A stretch of DNA of 64,000 nucleotides from Congregibacter litoralis KT71. Lineage in GTDB: Bacteria; Pseudomonadota; Gammaproteobacteria; Pseudomonadales; Halieaceae. The notes beneath the pieces are model-generated. The model saw only the letters and a program-made list of their open reading frames with translations, did not search any database and was not told the DNA's origin. Positions 17,603 to 26,749 of the stretch are shown here, piece after piece. Positions within the stretch are counted from its first letter, which is position 1. The number at the start of each line of letters is the position of its first letter. The position numbers and the translations under genes were made by a program. The stretch spans positions 1,054,809-1,118,808 of the forward strand of contig NZ_CM002299.1 in NCBI RefSeq assembly GCF_000153125.2. Reading direction: 5' to 3'.

Positions 17603-19522
17603 TTGGCAGACGTACTAAACATTGGCACTTCGGCATTGTTGTCGCTCCAGCGTGCGATCAGCACCACGGGGCAGAATATCGCCAACGTGAACACCGAGGG
17701 TTTCAGTCGGCAACGGGTTGAGTTTGCGGCTCTGGAGCCGCAGCTGTCGGGCTCGGGTTTCGTGGGTTCAGGCGTGGGTATTGCGGCGATCACGCGCAGC
17801 TATGACCAGTATCTGGCCGGCGACGTGCTGGATCGCACTTCGAGTGCGGCGGGGGCGTCTGCTCTTGGCGATCTCTCGGGTCGCGTCGACGACATTCTTG
17901 CGGATCCGGCAACGGGACTGGGGCCTGTGCTCGACGAGTTCTTCGGCGCGGTGCAGGATGTTGCCAACAATCCGGGGTCTCTGCCGGAGCGGCAGGTGCT
18001 TCTGGGTCAGGCCGAGGTTCTGGCCGATCGATTTCAGTATCTTAACGACCGCTTTGCCGGTCTTGATCAGGAAGCCAATATCCGCATCGATAATTCGGTG
18101 CGGGAGATCAACGCTTTCGCGGCGGGTATCGCCGATCTCAACGATCGCATTGTGAGCGAGACCGTGCGCTCCGGCGGACAGCCACCCAACGATCTCCTTG
18201 ATGCCCGGGATCAGCTCCTCAATCGCTTGTCTGAGGTCATCGGCGTCACCACGGTGGATCAGGGTGACGGGGCCGTCAACGTCCTCGTAGGTAATGGTCA
18301 GGCCCTTGTGGTGGGTAGCAGCGTGACGGAACTGGAAACTTTTACAGACCCCTTTGATGTAACCCGGGTCAATGTGGGGATTTCCGGGCTGGCAGTGCAA
18401 ACGGATATCGGGCGCTTTCTCAGCGGTGGTGAACTGGGCGCGGTGCTGGATTTTCGCGGAAATGTGCTCGACGGCGCGCGCAGTGACCTGGGGCTCATTG
18501 CCACGGGGCTGACGGCAACCTTCAACGATCAACAGGCTCTGGGTCTGGATCTCAATGGCAACTTCGGCGGCGATTTTTTCCGACCTTTGGAGCCCACGAT
18601 CTCTGAGAGTATTAGCAACACGGGAACCGGCGCGGTCACCGCAGTGATCACAGATCCCACGAACCTCAGCGGTGACGAATATCAGCTGAGCTTTGACGGC
18701 GCCAACTACACGCTCACCAATACCACCACCAATGCCAGTACCACGGGCCCTGGCCCCGCCTTCTCCATCGATGGTATTGATATCACTGTCTCGGGCACGC
18801 CGGCAGCGGGCGATGACTTTCTCATAGCGCCCGTTGCCCAGGGCGCGAGCCTCTTCGACGTGGCGATCTCGGATCCGCGAGCCTTCGCCGCGGCGAGTCC
18901 GCTTCGCAGTAGCACATCTCTTGCAAACGCCGGGTCCGGGCAGCTTAACGACCTCGCAGTGAGCGATGTTGCGAGTCTGCCCCTCGCCGGCAATATCGTG
19001 TTGACCTTCAACTCCGATGCCCTCGGCGCCGGTGTCCCGGGCTTTGATGTCACGGGTATCGCGGGAGGTCCCATCGCCTACGATCCGAGCACGGATGCCA
19101 ACGGCCTGCCGGTGACTTTGGGCGATATCGAGTTCACCCTCCAGGGTATTCCCGAGGACGGCGACAGCTTCAGCATCGCCAACAACGTGGATGGCTCCGG
19201 GGATAACCGCAATGCCCTGGCCCTTGCCGCGCTGCAGACCGAACGCACGCTCAATGGCGGCACGGCAAGCTATCAGGATGCCTACGCCTCGCTTCTGGCG
19301 GATGTGGCGGTGAGCACGCGTCAGGCAAAAAGCGCCGCGGATACCGAGGGTACACTTCTGGAGCAGGCCCGTTCTGCCCTGAACAGTGCTCAGGGTGTGA
19401 ACCTTGATGAAGAGGCCGCAAACCTCATTCGCTATCAGCAGGCTTATCAGGCCGCAGCGCAGGTTATCGCCGTTGCCGACGAAGTTTTCCAGACACTACT
19501 TAACGCTACCCGGCGTCGCTAG
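17603..19522 (+). CDS. flgK: Flagellar hook-filament junction protein FlgK (HAP1)
   Basis: A 639-aa hook-associated protein. N-terminus ADVLNIGTSALLSLQRAIST with GQNIANVNTEGFSRQRVEF, a large variable middle, and the C-terminal helix VNLDEEAANLIRYQQAYQAA identify it. The start is TTG: an in-frame stop lies two codons upstream (17597-17599) and no ATG or GTG fits the conserved N-terminus, so TTG is nearly forced. FlgN is its chaperone. It is followed by flgL after 10 bases. Confidence 0.95.
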   Translation: MADVLNIGTSALLSLQRAISTTGQNIANVNTEGFSRQRVEFAALEPQLSGSGFVGSGVGIAAITRSYDQYLAGDVLDRTSSAAGASALGDLSGRVDDILADPATGLGPVLDEFFGAVQDVANNPGSLPERQVLLGQAEVLADRFQYLNDRFAGLDQEANIRIDNSVREINAFAAGIADLNDRIVSETVRSGGQPPNDLLDARDQLLNRLSEVIGVTTVDQGDGAVNVLVGNGQALVVGSSVTELETFTDPFDVTRVNVGISGLAVQTDIGRFLSGGELGAVLDFRGNVLDGARSDLGLIATGLTATFNDQQALGLDLNGNFGGDFFRPLEPTISESISNTGTGAVTAVITDPTNLSGDEYQLSFDGANYTLTNTTTNASTTGPGPAFSIDGIDITVSGTPAAGDDFLIAPVAQGASLFDVAISDPRAFAAASPLRSSTSLANAGSGQLNDLAVSDVASLPLAGNIVLTFNSDALGAGVPGFDVTGIAGGPIAYDPSTDANGLPVTLGDIEFTLQGIPEDGDSFSIANNVDGSGDNRNALALAALQTERTLNGGTASYQDAYASLLADVAVSTRQAKSAADTEGTLLEQARSALNSAQGVNLDEEAANLIRYQQAYQAAAQVIAVADEVFQTLLNATRRR

Positions 19523-19532
19523 GAATTGACTC

Positions 19533-20741
19533 ATGGTTGATCGTCTTTCCACGCTGCAAATTTTTCAATCCGGGATCTCCACGATCCTGGATAAGCAGGC
19601 GGATCTGGCGCGCACGCAGCAGGAACTGGCCACGGGCAAGCGCATTCAATCGCCCTCGGATGATCCCAGCGGAGCGGTAAAGATCCTCGATCTGGAAGAG
19701 GATATCCGTCTGGTGGATCAGTACCAGCGCAACGCCTCCCTGGCCGAGGGTCAGCTGGCCGTCGAAGAAACGACGCTCAGCGCAGTGAATAATGTTCTGC
19801 AGCGGGTCCGCGAGCTGACGGTGCAGGCCAACAACGCCACCCAGAGCCCGGAAACACGCGCGTCCATTGCGGTCGAGGTAAATGCCCGTATCGAGGAGTT
19901 GGTTGCCCTGGCGAATACCCGCGATGGCAATGACGAGTACCTGTTCGCCGGTTTTCAGGCACAGACCCAGCCCTTCAGCCGCCAGGGCGGCACGGTGACC
20001 TATAGTGGTGATGACGGCCAGCGGTTTTTGGATATTGCGGCATCGGCACAGGTTGCCGTGCGCGACTCCGGATCCCGGGTGTTTCTGGCAGTGGATGCGG
20101 GGAACGGCAGCTTCGACTTTGCCGCCGACCCGGCCAATACCGGTACCGCCGTAGTCGCCGAGTCCAGCGCCGATGGCAGCTTTGTGCGCGACGACTACAC
20201 GGTAACGTTTAGCCAGGCGACACCGGCAGATCCCGTGACCTATTCGGTCACTGACAGCAGTGCGGCTGTGGTCGCCACGGGGAACTACACGCCGGGCGAT
20301 GCCATCAGCTTTAACGGGGCGCGTCTGGTTATTGAAGGCACGCCCGAAGACGGGGACAGCATCACCCTGGACAGCGCCCCAAAGCAGTCCATATTTGACA
20401 CTTTGCAGGGGATCGCCGATGCGCTGGAGAATAGTGCCGGCACACCCAGCGGCAGTGCCGCCGTGAACAATGCCTTAGCGAGTGGACTGAATAATCTGGA
20501 TCAGGCCATCGGCAACGTCCTGGAAGTGCAATCCGACGTGGGCGTAAGGCTCAATCGCATCGAAAGCCAGCAAAGCATCAACGAAGACTTCAATCTCCAG
20601 CTGCAAACGACGCTCTCGGATGTCCAGGACGTCGATTTTGCCGAGGCCATCAGCAAGCTCAATCTGCAGCTTGTGGCCCTGCAAGCCGCCCAGCAGACCT
20701 ATGTGACGACCCAGGGTCTGACGCTTTTCAACTATCTCTAA
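19533..20741 (+). CDS. flgL: Flagellar hook-filament junction protein FlgL (HAP3)
   Basis: A 402-aa flagellin-like junction protein. N-terminal D0/D1 segment (FQSGISTILDKQADLARTQQ, ELATGKRIQSPSDDPSGAVK) and C-terminal segment (AISKLNLQLVALQAAQQTYV) are typical. The centre (about 150-290) is an insert between the D1 helices. It ends the flgB-flgL run; downstream is a 358-base gap containing the flagellin promoter. Confidence 0.94.
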   Translation: MVDRLSTLQIFQSGISTILDKQADLARTQQELATGKRIQSPSDDPSGAVKILDLEEDIRLVDQYQRNASLAEGQLAVEETTLSAVNNVLQRVRELTVQANNATQSPETRASIAVEVNARIEELVALANTRDGNDEYLFAGFQAQTQPFSRQGGTVTYSGDDGQRFLDIAASAQVAVRDSGSRVFLAVDAGNGSFDFAADPANTGTAVVAESSADGSFVRDDYTVTFSQATPADPVTYSVTDSSAAVVATGNYTPGDAISFNGARLVIEGTPEDGDSITLDSAPKQSIFDTLQGIADALENSAGTPSGSAAVNNALASGLNNLDQAIGNVLEVQSDVGVRLNRIESQQSINEDFNLQLQTTLSDVQDVDFAEAISKLNLQLVALQAAQQTYVTTQGLTLFNYL

Positions 20742-21099
20742 GCTTTGTTTCTTCGGAGCCTTTCGGTCAGTGAGACGTTTTCGGAGCGGCTGACTCACGG
20801 TCGGATTTTTAATAAATAGCTTAAAATCAATAATTTAGAGGTTTCCATCATGTCTTTACCGGGCTGGCCGGCCTCCGCTCGGGGGCGCTGCTACCCCTCG
20901 AAGCGCCTGGCTTTTGATGCAAATCAAGTTTTGAGCTCCCGCTACGAAAAAAAGTCCTAAAGTCTCCCGTCAGACCGCCGCTAACTCTTGTGAAGGCAGC
21001 GGGACCGACCAGTTTTCGACCCCACCGCCTGTAGACTCGTAGAGTGAACTGCGCCAGGGATTGACCCACACGGCGCCTGAGCAAAAGGGGAACAAAACC
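20742..21099. other. Intergenic region between flgL and flagellin
   Basis: No gene is supported here. Short TCGGAGC direct repeats occur at about 20755-20790, followed by an AT-rich stretch (20806-20845). The sigma-28 promoter is at 20958-20984. The remaining 115 bases form the flagellin leader. Confidence 0.6.
20958..20984 (+). promoter_or_regulatory. Sigma-28 (FliA) promoter of flagellin
   Basis: TAAA-N15-GCCGCTAA differs from the enteric FliA consensus (TAAA-N15-GCCGATAA) at one position. Transcription should start near 20991, giving a leader of roughly 110 bases before the ATG at 21100. Confidence 0.88.
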
Positions 21100-22506
21100 A
21101 TGCCTCAGATTATTAACACTAATATTCCGTCGCTGACTTCTCAGCGTAACCTCAACTCTTCACAGAATGATGTGGCCACTTCACTGCAGCGTCTGTCTTC
21201 TGGTCTGCGTATCAACAGCGCCAAAGACGATGCGGCGGGCCTTGCGATTTCTGAGCGCTTCACCGCCCAGATCCGCGGCCTGAACCAGGCGGCGCGTAAC
21301 GCCAACGATGGCGTTTCCCTGGCGCAAACGGCTGAAGGTGATCTCGCGCAGATCACTAATAACTTGCAGCGTATCCGCGAGTTGGCGGTACAGTCCGCAA
21401 ACGCAACCAATTCTGCATCCGATCGCGAGGCGCTGCAGGCTGAGGTTGATCAGCTTACCGCTGAGATCGATCGTGTGGCGCAGCAGTCTAACTTCAACGG
21501 CGTTAACCTGTTGGACGGTAGCTTCTCAGCACAGCAATTTCAGGTAGGGGCCAACGCGGGACAAACCATCACGGTAGATAGCATTGCCAGCGCCCGAACC
21601 TCATCTCTGGGTCAGTTCCAGGGTTTCCAGCTCACCGGTCAGTCCATTGGTACGGCCTCTGATACCCCGGCTGCGCAAAACGTCACCATTGATGGCGATG
21701 TGGTTAGCCTTGGCACGATTGCCAACGACGCGAAGGCCGTCGCTGATGCACTGAACGCAGCAAATGTCGGCTTCCTGGCGAGCGCCAATGAAACCACGGT
21801 AGCGTCCGCTACCACCACGGTAACGGGTGCGGATGGTGACGTAGATACCGTTACGGTAAATGGATTGGCGATTAGCGTGACCAACACCGCATCAGCTGCC
21901 TCGAACCGTGACGCAGCGGTGCAGGCTATCAATGCACAATCCACAGTGACCGGTGTGATCGCCACTAACGACGGCACGGGTGTTGCTCTCTCTGCGGCCG
22001 ACGGCCGTAACATCACCGTTGCATTCACCGCAGGTGCCGCGGCCACAATTGCAGACTATGGATTGGCAGCTGCAGCTACGACCGGTGCAAGCGTCGACAT
22101 AACGTACCAGGCGCCCGAAGGTGTTTCAGGCGACGTGACGTTCACCGACGCTCTGGCAGGGATAGGCACCAACGCCATTGCAGCGACTGGTACTGCCGTC
22201 GCCGCTTTGGATATTGGCACTGTGCAGGGCTCCAACGACGCAATCGCGTCAATCGATGCGGCTCTGACTACGATCAACAGCTCCCGCGCCGATCTCGGTG
22301 CGATCCAAAACCGCTTCGAATCAGTGGTAGTGAGCCTCCAGACCTCTGCAGAAAACCTGAGTGCTTCACGCTCACGTATTCAGGATGCGGACTTTGCGGC
22401 CGAATCGGCCAACCTGGCCCGTGCGCAGATTCTGCAGCAGGCGGGTATTGCGGTACTTGCTCAGGCGAATGCCCAGCCGCAGAACGTATTGGCTCTCCTT
22501 CAGTAA
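21100..22506 (+). CDS. fliC: Flagellin
   Basis: A 468-aa filament subunit. Conserved N-terminal D0/D1 (PQIINTNIPSLTSQRNLNSS, QRLSSGLRINSAKDDAAGLA, ISERFTAQIRGLNQAARNAN) and C-terminal D1/D0 (LGAIQNRFESVVVSLQTSAE, FAAESANLARAQILQQAGIA) flank an Ala/Thr-rich variable domain (about 175-390). The ATG at 21100 follows AAAGGGG; an upstream TTG at 21061 is not needed. It is the only flagellin gene in the window and is strongly expressed by inference from its sigma-28 promoter and terminator. FliS (25221) is its export chaperone. Confidence 0.97.
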   Translation: MPQIINTNIPSLTSQRNLNSSQNDVATSLQRLSSGLRINSAKDDAAGLAISERFTAQIRGLNQAARNANDGVSLAQTAEGDLAQITNNLQRIRELAVQSANATNSASDREALQAEVDQLTAEIDRVAQQSNFNGVNLLDGSFSAQQFQVGANAGQTITVDSIASARTSSLGQFQGFQLTGQSIGTASDTPAAQNVTIDGDVVSLGTIANDAKAVADALNAANVGFLASANETTVASATTTVTGADGDVDTVTVNGLAISVTNTASAASNRDAAVQAINAQSTVTGVIATNDGTGVALSAADGRNITVAFTAGAAATIADYGLAAAATTGASVDITYQAPEGVSGDVTFTDALAGIGTNAIAATGTAVAALDIGTVQGSNDAIASIDAALTTINSSRADLGAIQNRFESVVVSLQTSAENLSASRSRIQDADFAAESANLARAQILQQAGIAVLAQANAQPQNVLALLQ

Positions 22507-22536
22507 TAGCGGATGAGTAGTCAACGCGTCTCGGGA

Positions 22537-22567
22537 AGTGGGGCGGGCGGAAGCCCCCCCACTTTTT
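22537..22567 (+). terminator. Intrinsic terminator after flagellin
   Basis: AGTGGGG pairs with CCCCACT, with further G/C pairing inside the loop, and a run of five T follows. It lies 31 bases past the flagellin stop. Confidence 0.85.
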
Positions 22568-22611
22568 CGCCATCTACGGCAAGAGACGCTATGCTATAAG
22601 GAGGTATGAAT

Positions 22612-23049
22612 ATGGCTAATCCGATTACGACAGCAGCGCCGATCCCGAATACCGGGACCACCGCGCCGCGTGCGGAATCCAAGCCAGCAGCTGCTCCTAC
22701 AGGCATCTCTGCACCAAGCTCTACCTTACAAGTCGATCGGCAAGCAGTCGCCGCAAGCGGCAACAGCGCGCCCGCAGCCCAGGCCCAAAAGCAGTCAGCG
22801 CAGGAACTTGCGCAGGCAACCCAGGATATTTCGGAGTACATACAGACAGTGTCCCGTTCTCTGCAGATTTCTGTAGATGGCGATCTTGGCGCTACGGTCA
22901 TCAAGGTGTTGGACACGGATACCGATGAAGTCGTGCGGCAGATACCGGCTGAGGAGATTTTGCAGATAGCGCGGTTCATCGCTGACCAACAGGCCAGTGC
23001 CGACGCAGCAGCTCCGGTAAAAGGTTTGCTCATGGATAGCGAGAGCTAA
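22612..23049 (+). CDS. flaG: FlaG family flagellar protein
   Basis: A protein of about 145 aa with a disordered Ala/Pro/Gln-rich N-terminal half and the conserved FlaG C-terminal domain (LQISVDGDLGATVIKVLDTD, then DEVVRQIPAEEILQIARFI). FlaG proteins are linked to filament length or stability in polar flagella. AAGGAGGT ends immediately before an ATG at 22606, which leaves no spacing, but lies 6 bases before the in-frame ATG at 22612; the latter is therefore chosen. Position between flagellin and fliD is typical for Pseudomonas and Vibrio. Confidence 0.92.
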   Translation: MANPITTAAPIPNTGTTAPRAESKPAAAPTGISAPSSTLQVDRQAVAASGNSAPAAQAQKQSAQELAQATQDISEYIQTVSRSLQISVDGDLGATVIKVLDTDTDEVVRQIPAEEILQIARFIADQQASADAAAPVKGLLMDSES

Positions 23050-23112
23050 AGCAGTCACTCGCGGTTTGCTGGCATCAATCATGCATCGTTTGTGATCGGT
23101 GCCAGCGGCTCC

Positions 23113-23129
23113 TGGCAAACATTCAGCAA
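23113..23129 (+). promoter_or_regulatory. Possible sigma-54 promoter upstream of fliD
   Basis: TGGCAAA-CATT-CAGCA has GG and GC exactly 10 bases apart and a good -24 half. The -12 half is weaker than elsewhere. It lies 28 bases before the fliD ATG. Confidence 0.4.
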
Positions 23130-23156
23130 GCAAAAGGTGATGTGGCGGAATAAGTT

Positions 23157-25199
23157 ATGGTTGCGGCAACGGGTATAGGCTCCGGCCTGGACATCGAAGG
23201 ACTGGTCACCTCGCTGGTTAACGCCGAGCGTGCCCCCGCCGAGAACCGTCTGCTGACCCAGGAAGCAGAGCTCACCAGTGAACTCTCGGCTTTTGGTACT
23301 CTCCAGGGCGCTTTGTCGGGCCTGCAGTCAAGCGTTGCCGGCCTCACCAACCAGAACACCTTTAATCAGCGCAGTGCCACCAGCAGCAACGCCGCTGCAG
23401 TCTCCGTCAGTGCGAGTACCAACGCGGCGCCCAGCAGCTATCAGATTCAGGTCGATCAACTCGCTCAGGCTCAATCGCTCGCGTCGGGTTCTTTTACCAG
23501 TCTCACGGATACCGTGGGAGAAGGGACCTTGACGTTCCGATTCGGTACCACGGACTACACGCCGGCAGCTGATCTCAATCCTGCCAATTACAACGGGTTT
23601 ACGGTCAACGCCGATCGCGCCAGCGCATCCGTCACCATCGACAGCAGCAATAACACCCTCCAGGGCCTGAGTGATGCCATCAACGAAGCCGACATTGGTG
23701 TGGCGGCCGCGATAGTCAACGATGGCACCGGGTTTCGTTTGCTTCTGAGCTCGGAGCAAACCGGAGCATCGAACAGCATCGAAGTGCAGGTGGACGATAC
23801 CGGCGACGGTCTGGATAACGACAATGAGGGGCTTTCCCGGCTGGCCTTCAACGCCAGCGCCGACAATCTGGAACAAACCGTCGCGGGGCAAAGCGCTGCG
23901 TTCAGCATTAACGGCTTATCCCTCAGCAGCGAGACTAACTCCGTAGCCAATGTGATCGATGGCGTCAGCCTGACGCTGCGCGATACCACGGATACCCCAG
24001 CGACTCTGTCCGTGAGTGAGAACACATCGGCTGTGCGCTCTGCCATCGATGGATTCGTAACCGCGTACAACAGCTTTGTGAGCACCGCCAATAACCTCAC
24101 GGCTTTCAACGCGGAGACGGGCGCAGCAGCGCCTCTGCAGGGTGACTTTACCGCACGCTCGGTAATCAATCAGGTACGCTCGGCGCTCAGTTCATCGGCC
24201 GATGGCTTTGAGGGTCCTTTCAGCACTTTGGCTGAACTTGGAGTCACCACCCAGGCGAACGGCACGTTGTCCGTGAACGACAGCACCCTTGATGCGGCCT
24301 TGACCGACAATTTTGAGAGCGTCGCCGGTGTGTTTGCCCAGGTTGGTTCTATTGCAGACAGCACCATCAGTTTTGAGGGTGCGACGGCGGACACCGCGGT
24401 GGGTAGCTATGCGGTCAACATCACCCAGTTGGCCTCCCAGGGCAGCCTTACGGGCACTGCAATCACCGATCCCGGCGCTTCTGCGGTGGTGCTCAATAGC
24501 AGCAACAACAGTTTTAGCCTGAGTGTGAACGGTGTTGACTCGGCAAACATCAGCCTTACCGAAGGCAGCTACAACAGCGCCGATGCCCTGGCAGCGGAGA
24601 TTCAATCGCGTATCAACGGAGACGCCGCCCTCGCGGAGGCGGGCATCAATGTATCCGTCGCCTTTAGCGCCAGTTTTGAGTTGCAGATTACCTCAACACA
24701 GTTTGGCTCCGAGAGCAGCGTCGCGATCAACAGCAATACCACGACGGGGCTGGGTCTCGCGGGCGCAGCCAGTACCGCCGGCGTCGATGTCGCGGGCACC
24801 ATTGGCGGCGTAGCAGCCACCGGTAACGGACAGCTCCTCAGCGCGGCTGCCGGGAGCAGCGCCGAGGGCGTGCGGCTCACGGTCAGCGGCGGAGCTCTCG
24901 GCGCCAGAGGTGACATCACCGTCTCCAACGGTATAGGCATTGCGCTTAACGGCGTGCTCGAGGGACTGACCCAGACTAACGGCGTGCTGGATCTACGCAC
25001 CGATGGTTTGCAGAGCGGCGTTGATCGCATCGCAGATGATCGAGACGCACTGGATCGTCGTCTCGAGGCGTTGGAGTCTCGTTACCGTCGCCAGTTCAAT
25101 GCCCTGGACACGCTCCTGGCTAACATATCCAGCACCGGATCTTTCATCACGCAGCAGCTGGCGAATATCCCGATTCCCGGCGCTAACTCAAACAATTAA
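23157..25199 (+). CDS. fliD: Flagellar filament cap protein FliD (HAP2)
   Basis: A 680-aa cap protein, longer than the enteric form (about 470 aa) because of an extended central region, as is common in marine bacteria. The N-terminus (GIGSGLDIEGLVTSLVNAER) and the coiled-coil C-terminus (DRRLEALESRYRRQFNALDT, then LLANISSTGSFITQQLANI) are diagnostic. It caps the growing filament and folds exported flagellin. It precedes fliS by 21 bases in a fliD-fliS-fliT-pilZ series. Confidence 0.95.
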   Translation: MVAATGIGSGLDIEGLVTSLVNAERAPAENRLLTQEAELTSELSAFGTLQGALSGLQSSVAGLTNQNTFNQRSATSSNAAAVSVSASTNAAPSSYQIQVDQLAQAQSLASGSFTSLTDTVGEGTLTFRFGTTDYTPAADLNPANYNGFTVNADRASASVTIDSSNNTLQGLSDAINEADIGVAAAIVNDGTGFRLLLSSEQTGASNSIEVQVDDTGDGLDNDNEGLSRLAFNASADNLEQTVAGQSAAFSINGLSLSSETNSVANVIDGVSLTLRDTTDTPATLSVSENTSAVRSAIDGFVTAYNSFVSTANNLTAFNAETGAAAPLQGDFTARSVINQVRSALSSSADGFEGPFSTLAELGVTTQANGTLSVNDSTLDAALTDNFESVAGVFAQVGSIADSTISFEGATADTAVGSYAVNITQLASQGSLTGTAITDPGASAVVLNSSNNSFSLSVNGVDSANISLTEGSYNSADALAAEIQSRINGDAALAEAGINVSVAFSASFELQITSTQFGSESSVAINSNTTTGLGLAGAASTAGVDVAGTIGGVAATGNGQLLSAAAGSSAEGVRLTVSGGALGARGDITVSNGIGIALNGVLEGLTQTNGVLDLRTDGLQSGVDRIADDRDALDRRLEALESRYRRQFNALDTLLANISSTGSFITQQLANIPIPGANSNN

Positions 25200-25220
25200 T
25201 GAATTCTTGAGGCACCACCA

Positions 25221-25610
25221 ATGAACGCAAGTCAGGCACTGAACGCTTACAAGAACGTCGGAGTACAAAGCGCGGTTGATGACGCCAGTCCTCACCATCT
25301 CATCGCTATGCTCATGGACGGTGCCCTGGATCGCATCGCGTCGGCGAAGGGCGCGATGGAGCGCGGCGATACCGCGGTTCAGGGTGCATTACTGGGTAAG
25401 GCCATTACGATTATCGACAACATGCGCGCCAGCCTTGATCATGAGCAGGGTGGCGAGCTGGCGGGCAAGCTTGCGGATCTCTATGACTATATGGAGCGAC
25501 GGCTTCTCGAGGCGGGCACCACGGGTGACCCTGCCATGCTGGATGAAGTGAGCAGCCTCCTTCGCGACATTAAGAGTGGCTGGGATCAGATTCCCGAAGC
25601 CCTGCGGTAG
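25221..25610 (+). CDS. fliS: Flagellin export chaperone FliS
   Basis: A 129-aa four-helix cytoplasmic chaperone that binds the flagellin C-terminus. Diagnostic segments are ALNAYKNVGVQSAVDDASPH, HLIAMLMDGALDRIASAKGA and GGELAGKLADLYDYMERRLL. AGGCACC precedes the ATG. Length is normal (125-135 aa). Gene order fliD-fliS is conserved. Confidence 0.95.
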   Translation: MNASQALNAYKNVGVQSAVDDASPHHLIAMLMDGALDRIASAKGAMERGDTAVQGALLGKAITIIDNMRASLDHEQGGELAGKLADLYDYMERRLLEAGTTGDPAMLDEVSSLLRDIKSGWDQIPEALR

Positions 25611-25636
25611 CCGTTTGCGTTTTAAGGGATCCCGCC

Positions 25637-25996
25637 ATGACACGTATTGAACAGGACCTGAGTACCGAGCATGCCACGGGGCAATGCCGGCGCCTTGCTG
25701 ATGTCCTGAGCGCAACGCGAACCATGCTCGAACACGCCAATGCCGGCGACTGGGACGAGGTCGCCGAGCTTGAGCGTAACCGGCGTGCGGATCTCGAACT
25801 GTGTTTTTCCGAGGCGGTCGCTCCCCAGCACAGTGAGCTGGTGTCCGAGGCCCTTGCCGTCATGCTCCACCTCAATGATGAGCTTATGGGGCTGCTGGCC
25901 TCTGCCCGGGATTCGGTGCTCGAGCAGGGCATCAGCCAGGCTAGAACCCGCTCGGCCCTGGGGAGCTACCAGGACATTCAGCACTCCCCCGGCTAG
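25637..25996 (+). CDS. FliT-like flagellar chaperone
   Basis: A 119-aa helical acidic protein directly after fliS. Size, predicted all-helical content and position fit the FliT family (chaperone for FliD and others), but sequence conservation in that family is low. The segment MLEHANAGDWDEVAELERNR resembles the FliT pattern in which a first helix pair contains a W-D/E-x-V/L-xxLE core. No signal peptide or transmembrane segment is present. The call rests mostly on synteny. Confidence 0.7.
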   Translation: MTRIEQDLSTEHATGQCRRLADVLSATRTMLEHANAGDWDEVAELERNRRADLELCFSEAVAPQHSELVSEALAVMLHLNDELMGLLASARDSVLEQGISQARTRSALGSYQDIQHSPG

Positions 25997-26043
25997 CACC
26001 TGCCCATTCCCGCCATTCCTGTGCTAGCTTTAAATCTAGCTAG
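25992..26043. repeat. Inverted repeat with clustered CTAG sites
   Basis: GCTAGCAC (25992-25999) and GTGCTAGC (26021-26028) form a perfect 8-bp inverted repeat with a 21-base spacer, and CTAGCTTTAAATCTAGCTAG (26024-26043) adds a second palindromic element. The left arm contains the stop codon of the FliT-like gene. Confidence 0.7.
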
Positions 26044-26075
26044 GATGTTTGCGGGCGTGACGGGGTGGAGAGGCA

Positions 26076-26648
26076 GTGACTGAAACTCAAAAAAAATCCG
26101 AAGGCGGTCTCGCCTACAGCGACAATATTTCCATTGCCTGGCGCAAAATTGATCATGAGCTGGATCAGAAACATCTGGCGCTCGTGAATGCCTCCAACGA
26201 GGATTTTTTGCGGGCGGTATCGGTGATTGGCGACGCTGGTGGTCAGAAAGAGCAGCAGGAATCCTCCTCCGGTATCGTTGCTCAGGAAGTCGCACGCCTC
26301 GACCTGAAAGTGAATCTGCTTCTGGATCTTGTGGGCACCCTCATCTACCACCAGTTGGATATTCCGGATACCAGCCCCGTGCGCGTATCCGCTGCGGGTG
26401 TTGCCTGGAAGGGTGATGTCCCCGAGCCCGGGGCTACGATTTATCTGGAGCTATATATTCAGCGGGGGCTTCCCAAGCCTCTGTGTTGCTACGGCGAGGT
26501 GGTGTCCACCGCCGAGGACTTTGCGAAGGGTACGGCCAAGGTCAAGTTCACGGGACTGACCGGCGCCGCAAAATCCTGGCTGGAGAAACTTATCTTCCGG
26601 CATCACCGTCGTGAGGTAGCCTTTAAGCGCTCCTCGGGTGAAAGCTGA
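26076..26648 (+). CDS. PilZ-like domain protein
   Basis: A 190-aa cytoplasmic protein. The C-terminal half (about 105-175) looks like a PilZ beta-barrel: VRVSAAGVAWKGDVPEPGAT, then IYLELYIQRGLPKPLCCYGE and VKFTG. The c-di-GMP motif is degenerate: SAAG gives SxxG but the preceding D/N is an Arg, and no RxxxR is seen before the barrel. The N-terminal region (KIDHELDQKHLALVNASNED) is helical. The GTG start has GGAGAGG upstream. It sits between the fliT-like gene and fleQ. It may be a PilZ adaptor that does not bind c-di-GMP canonically. Confidence 0.72.
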   Translation: MTETQKKSEGGLAYSDNISIAWRKIDHELDQKHLALVNASNEDFLRAVSVIGDAGGQKEQQESSSGIVAQEVARLDLKVNLLLDLVGTLIYHQLDIPDTSPVRVSAAGVAWKGDVPEPGATIYLELYIQRGLPKPLCCYGEVVSTAEDFAKGTAKVKFTGLTGAAKSWLEKLIFRHHRREVAFKRSSGES

Positions 26649-26702
26649 TCCGAGATTACTGCTGTTAGCGTCAAAAAGTTGACTTGCTGTGCTAATGCAT
26701 TG

Positions 26703-26720
26703 AAACTCCTTGAGTTTTTT
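26703..26720 (+). terminator. Weak intrinsic terminator between pilZ-like gene and fleQ
   Basis: AAACTC-CTT-GAGTTT is a 6-bp stem with a 3-base loop, followed by further T (six T in total). It lies 54 bases after the PilZ-like stop and about 30 bases before the fleQ start. Confidence 0.5.
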
Positions 26721-26749
26721 AATGATCTGCACACATAAGGGGTATCCGC

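Noticed and set aside
20895..20940. Sigma-54-like TGGC/TGC pair upstream of flagellin
   Set aside because: GG and GC are 8 rather than 10 bases apart; the sigma-28 promoter downstream explains the gene.
26679..26707. TTGACT as a sigma-70 -35 element for fleQ
   Set aside because: No acceptable -10 hexamer at 16-18 bases; the position downstream is occupied by a terminator-like hairpin.
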